NCBI GenBank assembly: GCA_047633055.1
Contig: JBLIEI010000002.1
Coordinates: 1-64,000, forward strand
From: CALJFL01 sp047633055
GTDB lineage: Bacteria; Pseudomonadota; Gammaproteobacteria; Pseudomonadales; Halieaceae
Length of the DNA: 64,000 bases
Direction of reading: 5' to 3'
Within the stretch, counting starts at the first letter, position 1. Each line of letters begins with the position of its first letter. A model generated the notes under the pieces. The model made no database searches and was not told where the DNA came from. It saw only the letters and a list, made by a program, of their open reading frames with translations. The position numbers were made by a program, and so were the translations under genes. Of the stretch, positions 1-7,375 are shown piece after piece.

Positions 1-134
1 TCACTTATTGTATCTGAATAGTCGTGATCAACTATCCCAACAAGTGCCCACACATCTGTCTTCATCTTCTTGTTAATCAACACCCCGGTCGCCAGGACTG
101 GGGTTAACGGTGAGGAGTGACCCTCAACCGCGGA
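1..134 (-). promoter_or_regulatory. 5' leader of an rRNA operon (16S gene off the left edge)
   Basis: Read on the minus strand, this stretch has the layout of a gammaproteobacterial rRNA leader: a promoter (132-167), a GC-rich hairpin, a boxA-like element, then the GTGTGGGCACTTG block at 41-53. A nearly identical block (GTGTGGGCACTCG) lies in the E. coli 16S leader just after boxA. The 16S rRNA should begin a little beyond position 1. An rRNA operon following tyrS is also the arrangement known in Pseudomonas. No mature rRNA sequence is present in the window, so the operon itself is inferred. Confidence 0.75.
69..103 (-). promoter_or_regulatory. rRNA antitermination site: boxB-like hairpin plus boxA
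   Basis: On the minus strand a hairpin with arms CCCCAGTC and GACCGGGG (83-103, one mismatch) is followed at once by TGTTGATTAACAAG (69-82), which resembles the E. coli rrn boxA core TGCTCTTTAACA. The order boxB, boxA, then downstream conserved block is that of the Nus-dependent rRNA antitermination site. Function is inferred from position and similarity. Confidence 0.6.
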
Positions 135-167
135 GGCGCATTATACCGACTCATCATCATTAAGCAA
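132..167 (-). promoter_or_regulatory. rRNA operon promoter P2 (proximal)
   Basis: On the minus strand TTGCTT (162-167) and a perfect TATAAT (140-145) are separated by 16 bp. They are followed by the GC-rich discriminator GCGCCTCC (132-139), typical of stringently controlled rRNA promoters. The same discriminator occurs in the upstream promoter at 296-332. Confidence 0.65.
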
Positions 168-295
168 CTAGATTTTGTACATTCAGTCACTGTATTCAGT
201 TTGAAGATCGATCCACTTCAAATCGCTAAGCTATTGATAGCTCGAACTTTTTAAGGTGATTTCGCGAGGCTTAACTACGCCATTACCCCGCGAAA

Positions 296-332
296 GGAGG
301 CGCACTATACGCAGCGCAAAATTACAGTGCAA
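296..332 (-). promoter_or_regulatory. rRNA operon promoter P1 (distal) with AT-rich upstream region
   Basis: On the minus strand TTGCAC (327-332) and TATAGT (304-309) are 17 bp apart and are followed by GCGCCTCC (296-303), identical to the P2 discriminator. The region just upstream (about 336-368) is rich in A/T runs and could be an UP element. Together with the site at 132-167 this forms a tandem promoter pair about 165 bp apart. Positions 168-295 between the promoters show no gene. Confidence 0.6.
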
Positions 333-396
333 GTGCTTTACGCAAATATTAAATAAATGCCAATTTATGCCGCGTAGGCTCGCGCCGAGTCGGACC

Positions 397-1692
397 TCAA
401 CCGAGCTCAAACAGGTGATATTTTTTCTTGCCGAGGCGCACGATATAAAAGCGGCCATAAAGCCCAAGCCCGGAATCGAAGCATGCACCTGGATCTGCAT
501 TCTGTTGCCAGCCAATGTCCGCGCTATTAATGCTTACTGCATTACGACCCAGCGCATCTTTGACCTGCTTCCCCGAGCCCGCCATACCCGCCTCAGTCAG
601 TAACTGGGTTAGCGTCTCGGGTAGTTCATTGCGTTTAATAGTGCTGGCAGGCATTCCATCCAGCCGGAGCTGCTGTAAGTCCGCCTCCGATAGTTCCTCT
701 ATGGAACCAGAAAAGAGTGCCTGCGTAATCCTCTGCGCCGCAACGAGCCCGCTGTCGCCATGCACCAGCTTCGTTACCTCCGTTGCCAGAACGGCTTGGC
801 CCTGAGGCCGGCCCTCGCGGTCGCGGTCTCCCTGCTCAATAGCGTCAATTTCAGGCAGATCCAGAAAAGTGAAAAAGCGCAGAAAGTCATACACATCTGA
901 ATCGGCAGTTCCTAACCAGAACTGATAGAACGAGTAGGGCGATGTCCGTGCGGGATCCAACCAGATCGTTCCCGATTCGGTTTTGCCAAACTTGGTGCCA
1001 TCTGACTTCGTGATCAGCGGCATAGTCAAACCAAAAACCTGGGCGCCATTCATCCGACGCGTCAGATCGATACCGCTGGTGATATTCCCCCATTGATCGG
1101 AGCCCCCAATTTGAAGCGAGCAATCAAAACGCTTATTAAGCTCGGCAAAGTCATAGGACTGCAAAATCATATAAGTGAACTCGGTAAAACTGATACCCGC
1201 GCCCTCTCGATCCAGGCGCTGTTTTACCGATTCCTTCTGAATCATGGCATTGACTGAGAAATGCTTACCGATATCCCGCAAGAAGGGTAGAACACCCATA
1301 TCCTGAGTCCAATCAAGATTGTTGACTACCTCTGCAGCGGATTCGCCACTATCAAAGTCAATAAATTGCGCAACCTGCTTCTCCAACTTTGCCACCCAAC
1401 TGGCGACCACGTCCGGAGTGTTTAGCTGTCGTTCCTGCGCCTTGAAGCTGGGATCGCCAATTAAACCGGTGGCTCCGCCGACCAGGGCCAGAGGTTTATG
1501 ACCCGCTAACTGGAATCGCCGCAACATCAGCAACGGGACCAAAGACCCGATATGCAGGCTATCCGCGGTCGGGTCAAAGCCACAATAAAGCGTACGGGGG
1601 CCGGCATCCAGCCATTCGGGAAGCTTGTCCTCGCCGGCCATCTGAAAAATCAGACCCCGGCCCTGTAAATCCGCTAGCAGTGCACTACTCAT
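397..1692 (-). CDS. tyrS: Tyrosyl-tRNA synthetase
   Basis: The 431-residue product charges tRNA-Tyr with tyrosine in the cytoplasm. The class I signature HIGS is near residue 47, after the substrate-pocket strand YCGFDPTADS, followed by the family stretch LVGGATGLIGDPSFKAQER. The tyrosine-recognition motif QIGGSDQWGN and the KMSKS equivalent KFGKT are present. The C-terminus has an S4-like RNA-binding domain ending in the characteristic GRFYIVRLGKKKYHLF. The length fits the bacterial family. The gene runs toward the rRNA operon, and its 5' side diverges from the M23 peptidase gene. A GC hairpin lies 19 bp upstream of the start. Confidence 0.97.
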   Translation of the reverse strand: MSSALLADLQGRGLIFQMAGEDKLPEWLDAGPRTLYCGFDPTADSLHIGSLVPLLMLRRFQLAGHKPLALVGGATGLIGDPSFKAQERQLNTPDVVASWVAKLEKQVAQFIDFDSGESAAEVVNNLDWTQDMGVLPFLRDIGKHFSVNAMIQKESVKQRLDREGAGISFTEFTYMILQSYDFAELNKRFDCSLQIGGSDQWGNITSGIDLTRRMNGAQVFGLTMPLITKSDGTKFGKTESGTIWLDPARTSPYSFYQFWLGTADSDVYDFLRFFTFLDLPEIDAIEQGDRDREGRPQGQAVLATEVTKLVHGDSGLVAAQRITQALFSGSIEELSEADLQQLRLDGMPASTIKRNELPETLTQLLTEAGMAGSGKQVKDALGRNAVSINSADIGWQQNADPGACFDSGLGLYGRFYIVRLGKKKYHLFELG

Positions 1693-1710
1693 GACTTGTC
1701 TCTACCGTAT

Positions 1711-1726
1711 GGCGCGGCCCCGCGCC
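1711..1726 (-). promoter_or_regulatory. GC-rich perfect hairpin in the tyrS 5' leader
   Basis: The sequence GGCGCGGCCCCGCGCC is a near-perfect palindrome (7-bp arms around two bases) located 19 bp upstream of the tyrS start codon. It is preceded, not followed, by a T-run on the minus strand, so it is not a standard terminator. It could hold back ribosome loading or be incidental. Confidence 0.3.
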
Positions 1727-1843
1727 TACAAAAAGGGCGACAACGATACAACACAGCACTTCAATTGCAAGCGCAAGATCCTGACTGTCGGAATGTTCCG
1801 AAGTTTTATATACTTACACCCAACAAACAGGATTATCAGGGAC

Positions 1844-3223
1844 ATGTCAGCAACCAATAAGCCGCGGGGGGCCACCGCAGTTAGTGATCAGAATCGCGGG
1901 GTACAGCGAAAACACCTGTTGGTGGTCGGTTTACTTTCCGCCTGCATCGCTCTGGCTACCATGATCACGCCCTCTGGGAAGGTCGAGGCCAACAAACCTC
2001 CGACAATCGCAGAGGACGCTGGCCTGGCTGAAACCGAGTCAGCCATTTCGAAAGTTCTGAGCGCAACGGCAGCACCGGCTTTCCCCGCAGAGACACCCCC
2101 TGAGCTCCGGTGGACCGAACTAACAGTTCGTTCCGGGGACAACCTGTCCTTGCTATTCAAGCGGGCCGGGTTCAGTGACCGAGAATTACACCAAATCGTT
2201 AGCACTGTAGAAGACGGAAAAGCTCTGGCCAAGATTTATCCACGCCAGACCATCGGTTTTCAACTCACTGAAGGCGGCGAATTGGCGGCAGTTCGCCATC
2301 GTATTTCAGCACTAGAAAGCGTCACCTACGACAGGACCAAAGCCGGCTTTGAAAGCAAGCGCGTAGTGCTAAAGCCTGAAGTCCGCCAAGCCTGGACAAC
2401 GGCCACCATAGAATCTTCCTTGTTTATGGCCGGCCAGGACGCTGGTTTATCTCACAATTTAATCATGGAGCTAGCCAATATTTTTGGGGGGGTTATCGAC
2501 TTCATTCTCGACCCACGTCAGGGCGATACTATTTATTTGGTTTACGAGGAATTGTATCTGGAAGGAGAAAAGCTGCGCGACGGCAATATACTAGCCGCCG
2601 CTTTCATCAACCAGGGCGAAACCTTCTACGCCTACAGCTACACTGACCAAAGCGGCTACCCCGGCTTCTACAATGAACAGGGCGTCAGCATGCGTAAGGC
2701 ATTCCTGATGGCACCGCTAGACTTCACTCGAGTCAGCTCAAATTTCAATCTACGCAGGAAGCACCCTATCTATAAAACCACCCGCCCCCACCGCGGCACT
2801 GATTATGCGGCCCCCACGGGTACACCCGTTTTTGCCGCCGGCGATGGGCGAGTCGTCAAAGCAGGCTATACCTCGGCCAACGGCAATTACCTATTTATAC
2901 AACACGGAGAGCAGTACGTTACCAAGTATCTGCATTTGCACAAGCGCAAGGTAAAACAGGGTCAACGAGTGTCGCAAAGCCAGGTTATTGGCACCGTAGG
3001 GGCTACCGGCGCTGCCACCGGGCCACATTTACACTATGAATTTCTCGTCAACGGTGTGCACCGCGATCCGCGCACCATTCATAAACAACTGCCGAAGGCT
3101 AAGGCGCTGGCAGCAGGTGAAATGCCGTCATTCAAACGGGCGATAGTGAAAGCTTCGCAGCAGCTGGCAAGCCTGCAGACTGATTCTACCTTGGCTCTCA
3201 ACGAATCGACCGGAACACCCTGA
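1844..3223 (+). CDS. mepM: Murein DD-endopeptidase, LysM/M23 family (MepM-like)
   Basis: The 459-residue protein is expected to cleave peptidoglycan cross-links in the periplasm. An N-terminal membrane anchor or signal segment (about residues 22-43, HLLVVGLLSACIALATMI) is followed by a LysM/OapA-type region beginning SGDNLSLLFKRAGF. A C-terminal M23 metallopeptidase domain carries HRGTDYAAPTGTPVFA and the HxH zinc motif GPHLHYEF. An upstream in-frame extension to 1691 exists, but it would bury the signal segment behind 51 unrelated residues, so ATG 1844 is preferred. It is followed 6 bp later by anmK. The pairing of an M23 peptidase gene with anmK next to tyrS is conserved in pseudomonads. 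Confidence 0.9.
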   Translation: MSATNKPRGATAVSDQNRGVQRKHLLVVGLLSACIALATMITPSGKVEANKPPTIAEDAGLAETESAISKVLSATAAPAFPAETPPELRWTELTVRSGDNLSLLFKRAGFSDRELHQIVSTVEDGKALAKIYPRQTIGFQLTEGGELAAVRHRISALESVTYDRTKAGFESKRVVLKPEVRQAWTTATIESSLFMAGQDAGLSHNLIMELANIFGGVIDFILDPRQGDTIYLVYEELYLEGEKLRDGNILAAAFINQGETFYAYSYTDQSGYPGFYNEQGVSMRKAFLMAPLDFTRVSSNFNLRRKHPIYKTTRPHRGTDYAAPTGTPVFAAGDGRVVKAGYTSANGNYLFIQHGEQYVTKYLHLHKRKVKQGQRVSQSQVIGTVGATGAATGPHLHYEFLVNGVHRDPRTIHKQLPKAKALAAGEMPSFKRAIVKASQQLASLQTDSTLALNESTGTP

Positions 3224-3229
3224 GCCCTT

Positions 3230-4351
3230 ATGAGTGACTCCCTCTACGTGGGACTCATGTCTGGCACCAGCATTGACTCCATCGATGCCGCGTTGATCGA
3301 TTGCCAGAACCATCAAATCGCGTTGCTTGAGACCCATGAACACGCCATACCTGCAACAGTGCGGCAACGCATCGCTGCACTGAGCCATAGTGGTAACAAT
3401 GAAATTGAGGCCATGGGGGTTCTCGACCGGGAGTTGGGTCAACTGTTCGCAACAGCTACTCTGGCGTTATTAAGTAAGTCTGGTTGCGCTGCTGATTCGA
3501 TTATCGCAATTGGCAGCCACGGGCAGACCATTCGTCACCGACCGGTCAGTGCCGGGCACTCGCCTGAGCATGCGTTCACCTTGCAAATTGGCGACCCGAA
3601 TACTATAGCTGAGACCACCGGGATCACCACAGTTGCCGATTTCAGGCGCCGCGATATAGCCGCAGGCGGAGAAGGAGCCCCTCTGGCTCCTGCTTTTCAC
3701 GCTGCCGCTTTTGCCAAACCTGGTATTAACCGCGCCATTGTGAACATCGGCGGCATTGCTAATGTGACACTACTTGCAGGAAACGAACTGTGCGCAGGCT
3801 TCGACACCGGTCCCGGGAATACACTACTGGATCAGTGGATAGAGCGCTTCGATGGTTCAAAATACGACCAGGACGGCCGCTGGTCATCCCAAGGAAAAGC
3901 CATCGATCAGCTTTATCGCTCGTTAATGCAAGAAGAGTATTTTGCCCGCCTGGGCCCTCGCAGCACTGGCAAAGAATTATTCAATATGGGTTGGCTGGAA
4001 CCGCATCTGGCTCAATTGACAGAACCGGATCCCAAAGATGTACAGGCCACTCTTGCCGAGGTAACCGCCCAGTCTATCGCTGGCGCCATCGCTGGCGCTG
4101 ACATACGCGTCGATGAGGTCTACGTTTGCGGCGGGGGCGCACGCAATACCGATTTAATGCGACGGCTGTATCAAAGGATTAGCCCAGCGATTCTCGATAG
4201 CACCGCCGTGCTGGGCATGCCGCCTGAATGGGTTGAAGCCGCCGCGTTCGCATGGTTCGCTTACAGAACCATAAAGGGCATTGCCAGCAATGTGCCGATT
4301 GTTACAGGTTCTGCAGGACCGAGGGTGTTGGGAGGAGTTTTTTGCGCTTAA
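3230..4351 (+). CDS. anmK: Anhydro-N-acetylmuramic acid kinase
   Basis: The 373-residue cytoplasmic kinase opens the 1,6-anhydro ring of anhydroMurNAc and phosphorylates it to MurNAc-6-P during peptidoglycan recycling. It opens with the family signature GLMSGTSIDSIDAALID and carries GSHGQTIRHRP, VADFRRRDIAAGGEGAPL, GFDTGPGN and VCGGGARN, all AnmK landmarks of the sugar kinase/Hsp70/actin fold. It follows the M23 peptidase gene with a 6-bp gap and ends 2 bp before a convergent gene. AmgK and MurU, which handle MurNAc by the alternative route, are encoded at 43.4-45.1 kb. Confidence 0.96.
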   Translation: MSDSLYVGLMSGTSIDSIDAALIDCQNHQIALLETHEHAIPATVRQRIAALSHSGNNEIEAMGVLDRELGQLFATATLALLSKSGCAADSIIAIGSHGQTIRHRPVSAGHSPEHAFTLQIGDPNTIAETTGITTVADFRRRDIAAGGEGAPLAPAFHAAAFAKPGINRAIVNIGGIANVTLLAGNELCAGFDTGPGNTLLDQWIERFDGSKYDQDGRWSSQGKAIDQLYRSLMQEEYFARLGPRSTGKELFNMGWLEPHLAQLTEPDPKDVQATLAEVTAQSIAGAIAGADIRVDEVYVCGGGARNTDLMRRLYQRISPAILDSTAVLGMPPEWVEAAAFAWFAYRTIKGIASNVPIVTGSAGPRVLGGVFCA

Positions 4352-4353
4352 TT

Positions 4354-4839
4354 TCAGAAGCTGATGTAGCTTTCCTGTTCCAAAAGGCGCGCACTCTCTG
4401 CTGGTCCATAGGGCACCGTCTCGACGAAAAACTGCAAGTCCGCCGGGTCTATCTCATCGCTACCCATCCAGGTACGACAGGCTTTGATTTCAACAACGCC
4501 TAGGGCCGAAAGAGCCGCAGCTTTGTCTACAACTGCCTTGTTCTGTAAATAGTTCTCGCGAAGTAGAATCCGAACTTCCGGTCCGTGCAGAACGAAAGCA
4601 ACTCGCGGCTCTCCGTCCAGGGGAATAGCGCCGTCGATCATCAACTGTTCAGCTCGCAGTAATACCCCCTGCATTTCCTGAGCCGTGTGCAGCTCGAATT
4701 CTGCCAAATAGTGCTGATCAGCAGCGGGGTTTCCGTCTGCCAAAATTGGCGATGCAAGCAGGCTGACCACCAATAGCCAAACGACAGAGGCACTAACAAT
4801 AAGCCCAGGTTTGGCTAAATTGAGAAGGATGAACCGCAT
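4354..4839 (-). CDS. Secreted DsrE/DsrF-like family protein
   Basis: The 161-residue product starts with a hydrophobic signal-like segment (about residues 12-34, ending SPILADG), suggesting export. The remainder resembles the DsrE-like fold: VAFVLHGPEVRILL, then an Ala/Leu-rich helix, then VEIKACRTWM and a C-terminal VPYGPAESARLLE segment. This layout is common in small exported DsrE proteins. One Cys sits where DsrE-type proteins often carry a reactive cysteine. Its start overlaps the end of erpA by 25 bp, implying co-transcription. The function is unknown, and the family assignment rests on pattern only. Confidence 0.65.
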   Translation of the reverse strand: MRFILLNLAKPGLIVSASVVWLLVVSLLASPILADGNPAADQHYLAEFELHTAQEMQGVLLRAEQLMIDGAIPLDGEPRVAFVLHGPEVRILLRENYLQNKAVVDKAAALSALGVVEIKACRTWMGSDEIDPADLQFFVETVPYGPAESARLLEQESYISF

Positions 4840-5168
4840 CCACAGGTGGTGGTAGCGTTAGGGTTGGTGATAACAAAACGGGAACCTTCAAGACCTTCTG
4901 TATAGTCGACCTCTGAACCGGCGAGATATTGAAAGCTCATTGGGTCAACGAGCACCGTCACTCCGCCTTTTTCGATGGCAGTGTCATCATCAGCTGCCAG
5001 CTCATCAAAAGTAAAGCCGTACTGGAATCCCGAGCAGCCGCCCCCTGTGATAAACACACGCAGTTTCAACTCGTTGTTTTCCTCTTCCTCGACCAAGGCG
5101 CGAACTTTGTTCACCGCCCGCTCTGAAAGATTAATCGCGCTGGGATTGAATGTTTCGGCTATCGACAT
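4815..5168 (-). CDS. erpA: Iron-sulfur cluster insertion protein ErpA
   Basis: The 117-residue A-type carrier receives Fe-S clusters and delivers them to apo-proteins such as isoprenoid enzymes. The three conserved cysteines are present in GGGCSGF and TTCGCGSSF. The start is taken at ATG 5168, preceded by AGAGAAG; an in-frame GTG six codons upstream is possible, but the family normally starts near MSIAETF. A possible promoter on the minus strand is TTGACT at 5242-5247 with TAATAC at 5217-5222, though its 19-bp spacing is long. The gene sits in the conserved argC-erpA neighbourhood. Confidence 0.95.
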   Translation of the reverse strand: MSIAETFNPSAINLSERAVNKVRALVEEEENNELKLRVFITGGGCSGFQYGFTFDELAADDDTAIEKGGVTVLVDPMSFQYLAGSEVDYTEGLEGSRFVITNPNATTTCGCGSSFSI

Positions 5169-5239
5169 TGCTGCTTCTCTGGGCACGTTCTTCGCCCGTG
5201 TTTAAATTTCGACTGTGTATTATGATAAACCCGACTATT

Positions 5240-5473
5240 TTAGTCAACTTTATTGCTTGCCCGCCGTTGGATTCTTTTCGGCGCGCGGATTTCACCTTCG
5301 ACCCTGCCTCGCTCTATGACCCTCAGGATCGCATCTTTTCCGGGTAAGGCAATAATATTACCTTGTACCAGGCCTTCGATATCGAGACTTCCATTGAAGT
5401 GCAAGTCGCCAACGACCACAGTGTCACGGGAGATGATGGTGGTACTGCCTGAACGACTCTTAATTCCCAACAT
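5240..5473 (-). CDS. Bactofilin, C-terminally truncated
   Basis: The 77-residue product carries the N-terminal half of a polymer-forming bactofilin domain: TTIISRDTVVVGDLHFNG, LDIEGLVQGNI and GRVEGEIRAP. Full-length gammaproteobacterial homologues run to about 120-145 residues and continue with further beta-helix rungs. Here the frame runs into a short unrelated basic tail, RIQRRASNKVD, and stops. Only about 70 bp separate this stop from the erpA start, so the missing rungs are not present in another frame. It overlaps the start of the downstream-reading DUF6776 gene's end by 14 bp. It may be a decaying gene or a minimal bactofilin. Confidence 0.7.
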   Translation of the reverse strand: MLGIKSRSGSTTIISRDTVVVGDLHFNGSLDIEGLVQGNIIALPGKDAILRVIERGRVEGEIRAPKRIQRRASNKVD

Positions 5474-6203
5474 TCGTGAACCTCTCCTGCAATTGCCAGG
5501 GATACTGCTCGTTAACCTCCGCTTTACGCGGTGTTTTTACAGTTGCAATCACGTTGACTGAAAGTGGCTCAAAGCCCGCGGGCAAGATAACCACCCCTTC
5601 GATAACCTGAAAGTAGCGAAAGCCCAATGGCACCACTTTGTCTTCGATATCTGCCGACAATGCAGCCAGCGAATAGCTTACTTTCTCGCCATTTTCTCGC
5701 CCAGATAACTCGATATACAACTCGCCTCGCAAGCGTTCATGCTTACGCGCCTCCTGTTGCGCCACCAACCTGAATTCGAAGCGTCCATCGCCCTCCAGCG
5801 CTACTATCTCCGGAGTCCGCAAACCAAGGCCCTGAGCTATTTCTTCCGGAGCCATTAGCTCGCGGTAAAAACGCAGTCCTTCCTCTTGGTCAAAGATCAC
5901 TTCCTTCTGCCTAGCGATCTCTTCACGCAGCATACCAAGCGCCCCATTATCAATATCACTACGCGTTTTCAACTGCTCGAATTCACTTTGCAATACCGCC
6001 ACCTCATCGAGAGTTTTCGGCTCTGTGCTGCGCAATTGCCGATAGTGTACGGGATCTGCACCCATACCACTGTAAGCCGCCAACTGGCCAAGATAAAATC
6101 CCACCGCCAGCACCGCCGCCAGAATAATCGTGGCGACCGCAATTTGAAGGCGGCGACGAGCTGCTCTGCGGCTACTATTGGAACGGAGGCGACGGCTAGA
6201 CAC
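5460..6203 (-). CDS. DUF6776 family inner-membrane protein
   Basis: The 247-residue protein has a very basic N-terminus, one transmembrane segment (about residues 20-44, LQIAVATIILAAVLAVGFYLG), a predicted coiled coil (about residues 65-115, heptad-like with many Glu/Leu/Ile) and a C-terminal beta-rich domain. Proteins of this layout, placed between argC and a bactofilin gene, recur in Pseudomonas-like genomes and have no defined function. Its neighbour suggests a role linked to the cell-shape cytoskeleton, but this is inference. Confidence 0.75.
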   Translation of the reverse strand: MSSRRLRSNSSRRAARRRLQIAVATIILAAVLAVGFYLGQLAAYSGMGADPVHYRQLRSTEPKTLDEVAVLQSEFEQLKTRSDIDNGALGMLREEIARQKEVIFDQEEGLRFYRELMAPEEIAQGLGLRTPEIVALEGDGRFEFRLVAQQEARKHERLRGELYIELSGRENGEKVSYSLAALSADIEDKVVPLGFRYFQVIEGVVILPAGFEPLSVNVIATVKTPRKAEVNEQYPWQLQERFTNVGN

Positions 6204-6212
6204 GACAATACA

Positions 6213-7244
6213 TCAAGGCATCAGACCGATCTGCCCTAAGCCCATAACCTCAGGCAAACCAAGCATGATGTTCATCGACTGGATAGCCTGGCCTGATGCA
6301 CCCTTGACCAGATTGTCCTCGACAACGGTAACCACCACCGTATCCCGCTGTTGCGGCACAGTAACAGCGAGGCGACAGGTATTGGTCCCCCGCACTGATC
6401 TCGTTTGGGGATACACACCCGCCGGCAATACATCTACAAACGGCTCTTCAGCATATGTCTCCTCAAAGATTTCCTGCAGGTCGACACCGCCACTTTTGAG
6501 GCGTGCAAAAAGAGTTGCATGTATTCCACGACTCATCGGCACCAGGTGAGGCACGAAGGTCAGAGCTATATCTCTGCCGGCTATGTCGGTGAGCCCTTGT
6601 TCAATTTCTGGTAGATGTCGATGCCCGCTAACCCCGTAAGCCTTGAAACTGTCTCCTGCCTCGCTCACAAGGTTATCTATTTTTGCCTGCCGCCCCGCCC
6701 CGCTAACCCCTGAAGCCGCACTGGCGATAAGGGTGGACGGATCAATCAAATCATTGAGCAGCAGTGGCATAAACCCGAGCTGAACTGAGGTTGGATAACA
6801 ACCGGGACAGGCTACCAGGGTCGCAGCCGCAATCGCTTTACGATTGAACTCAGGCAGACCATAGACCGCTTGCGATAGTAATTCTGGGCTCGCATGAGGC
6901 TCACCGTACCACTGCGACCAAAGGTCTGCATTTCGAATTCGATAATCGGCAGACAGATCAATCACCCGCGTATCACGTGCCAACAATTCCGGTACCAAGT
7001 TCATAGCGACATTATGTGGGGTCGCAAAAAACACCACATCGCATTCTGCCAGTCGCTCCGAAGAGGGCTCAGAGAACTCCAGATCGTAATGACCCCGCAG
7101 GTTCGGGAATAGACCGTCGACGCGCCGGCCGGATTCAGCCCGCGAAGTAATAGACACCACTTCCGCTTCGGGATGACTTGCCAATAGTCGCAGGAGCTCG
7201 ACTCCGGTGTAGCCAGTTCCGCCTACAATTCCAACCTTGATCAT
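6213..7244 (-). CDS. argC: N-acetyl-gamma-glutamyl-phosphate reductase
   Basis: The 343-residue enzyme reduces N-acetylglutamyl phosphate to the semialdehyde in arginine synthesis. It begins with the NAD(P)-binding stretch VGIVGGTGYTGVELLRLL. The catalytic cysteine lies in VACPGCYPTSVQLG near residue 150, and HRHLPEIEQ and FVPHLVPMSRG follow, as in the single-domain ArgC family. The gene is the first of a minus-strand run (argC, DUF6776, bactofilin, erpA) with short gaps, the order known from pseudomonads. Confidence 0.96.
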   Translation of the reverse strand: MIKVGIVGGTGYTGVELLRLLASHPEAEVVSITSRAESGRRVDGLFPNLRGHYDLEFSEPSSERLAECDVVFFATPHNVAMNLVPELLARDTRVIDLSADYRIRNADLWSQWYGEPHASPELLSQAVYGLPEFNRKAIAAATLVACPGCYPTSVQLGFMPLLLNDLIDPSTLIASAASGVSGAGRQAKIDNLVSEAGDSFKAYGVSGHRHLPEIEQGLTDIAGRDIALTFVPHLVPMSRGIHATLFARLKSGGVDLQEIFEETYAEEPFVDVLPAGVYPQTRSVRGTNTCRLAVTVPQQRDTVVVTVVEDNLVKGASGQAIQSMNIMLGLPEVMGLGQIGLMP

Positions 7245-7375
7245 CTAACGCCTCATCACTCTTATCGACATAACCTTCGCTCCAACCCGCAATATCCCCG
7301 CCGCCAGCCAGTATAAAAGTAATATTAAAACAGATAACTGGTAATATTCGACTTTTGCAGCGAGGGACATTTCGA

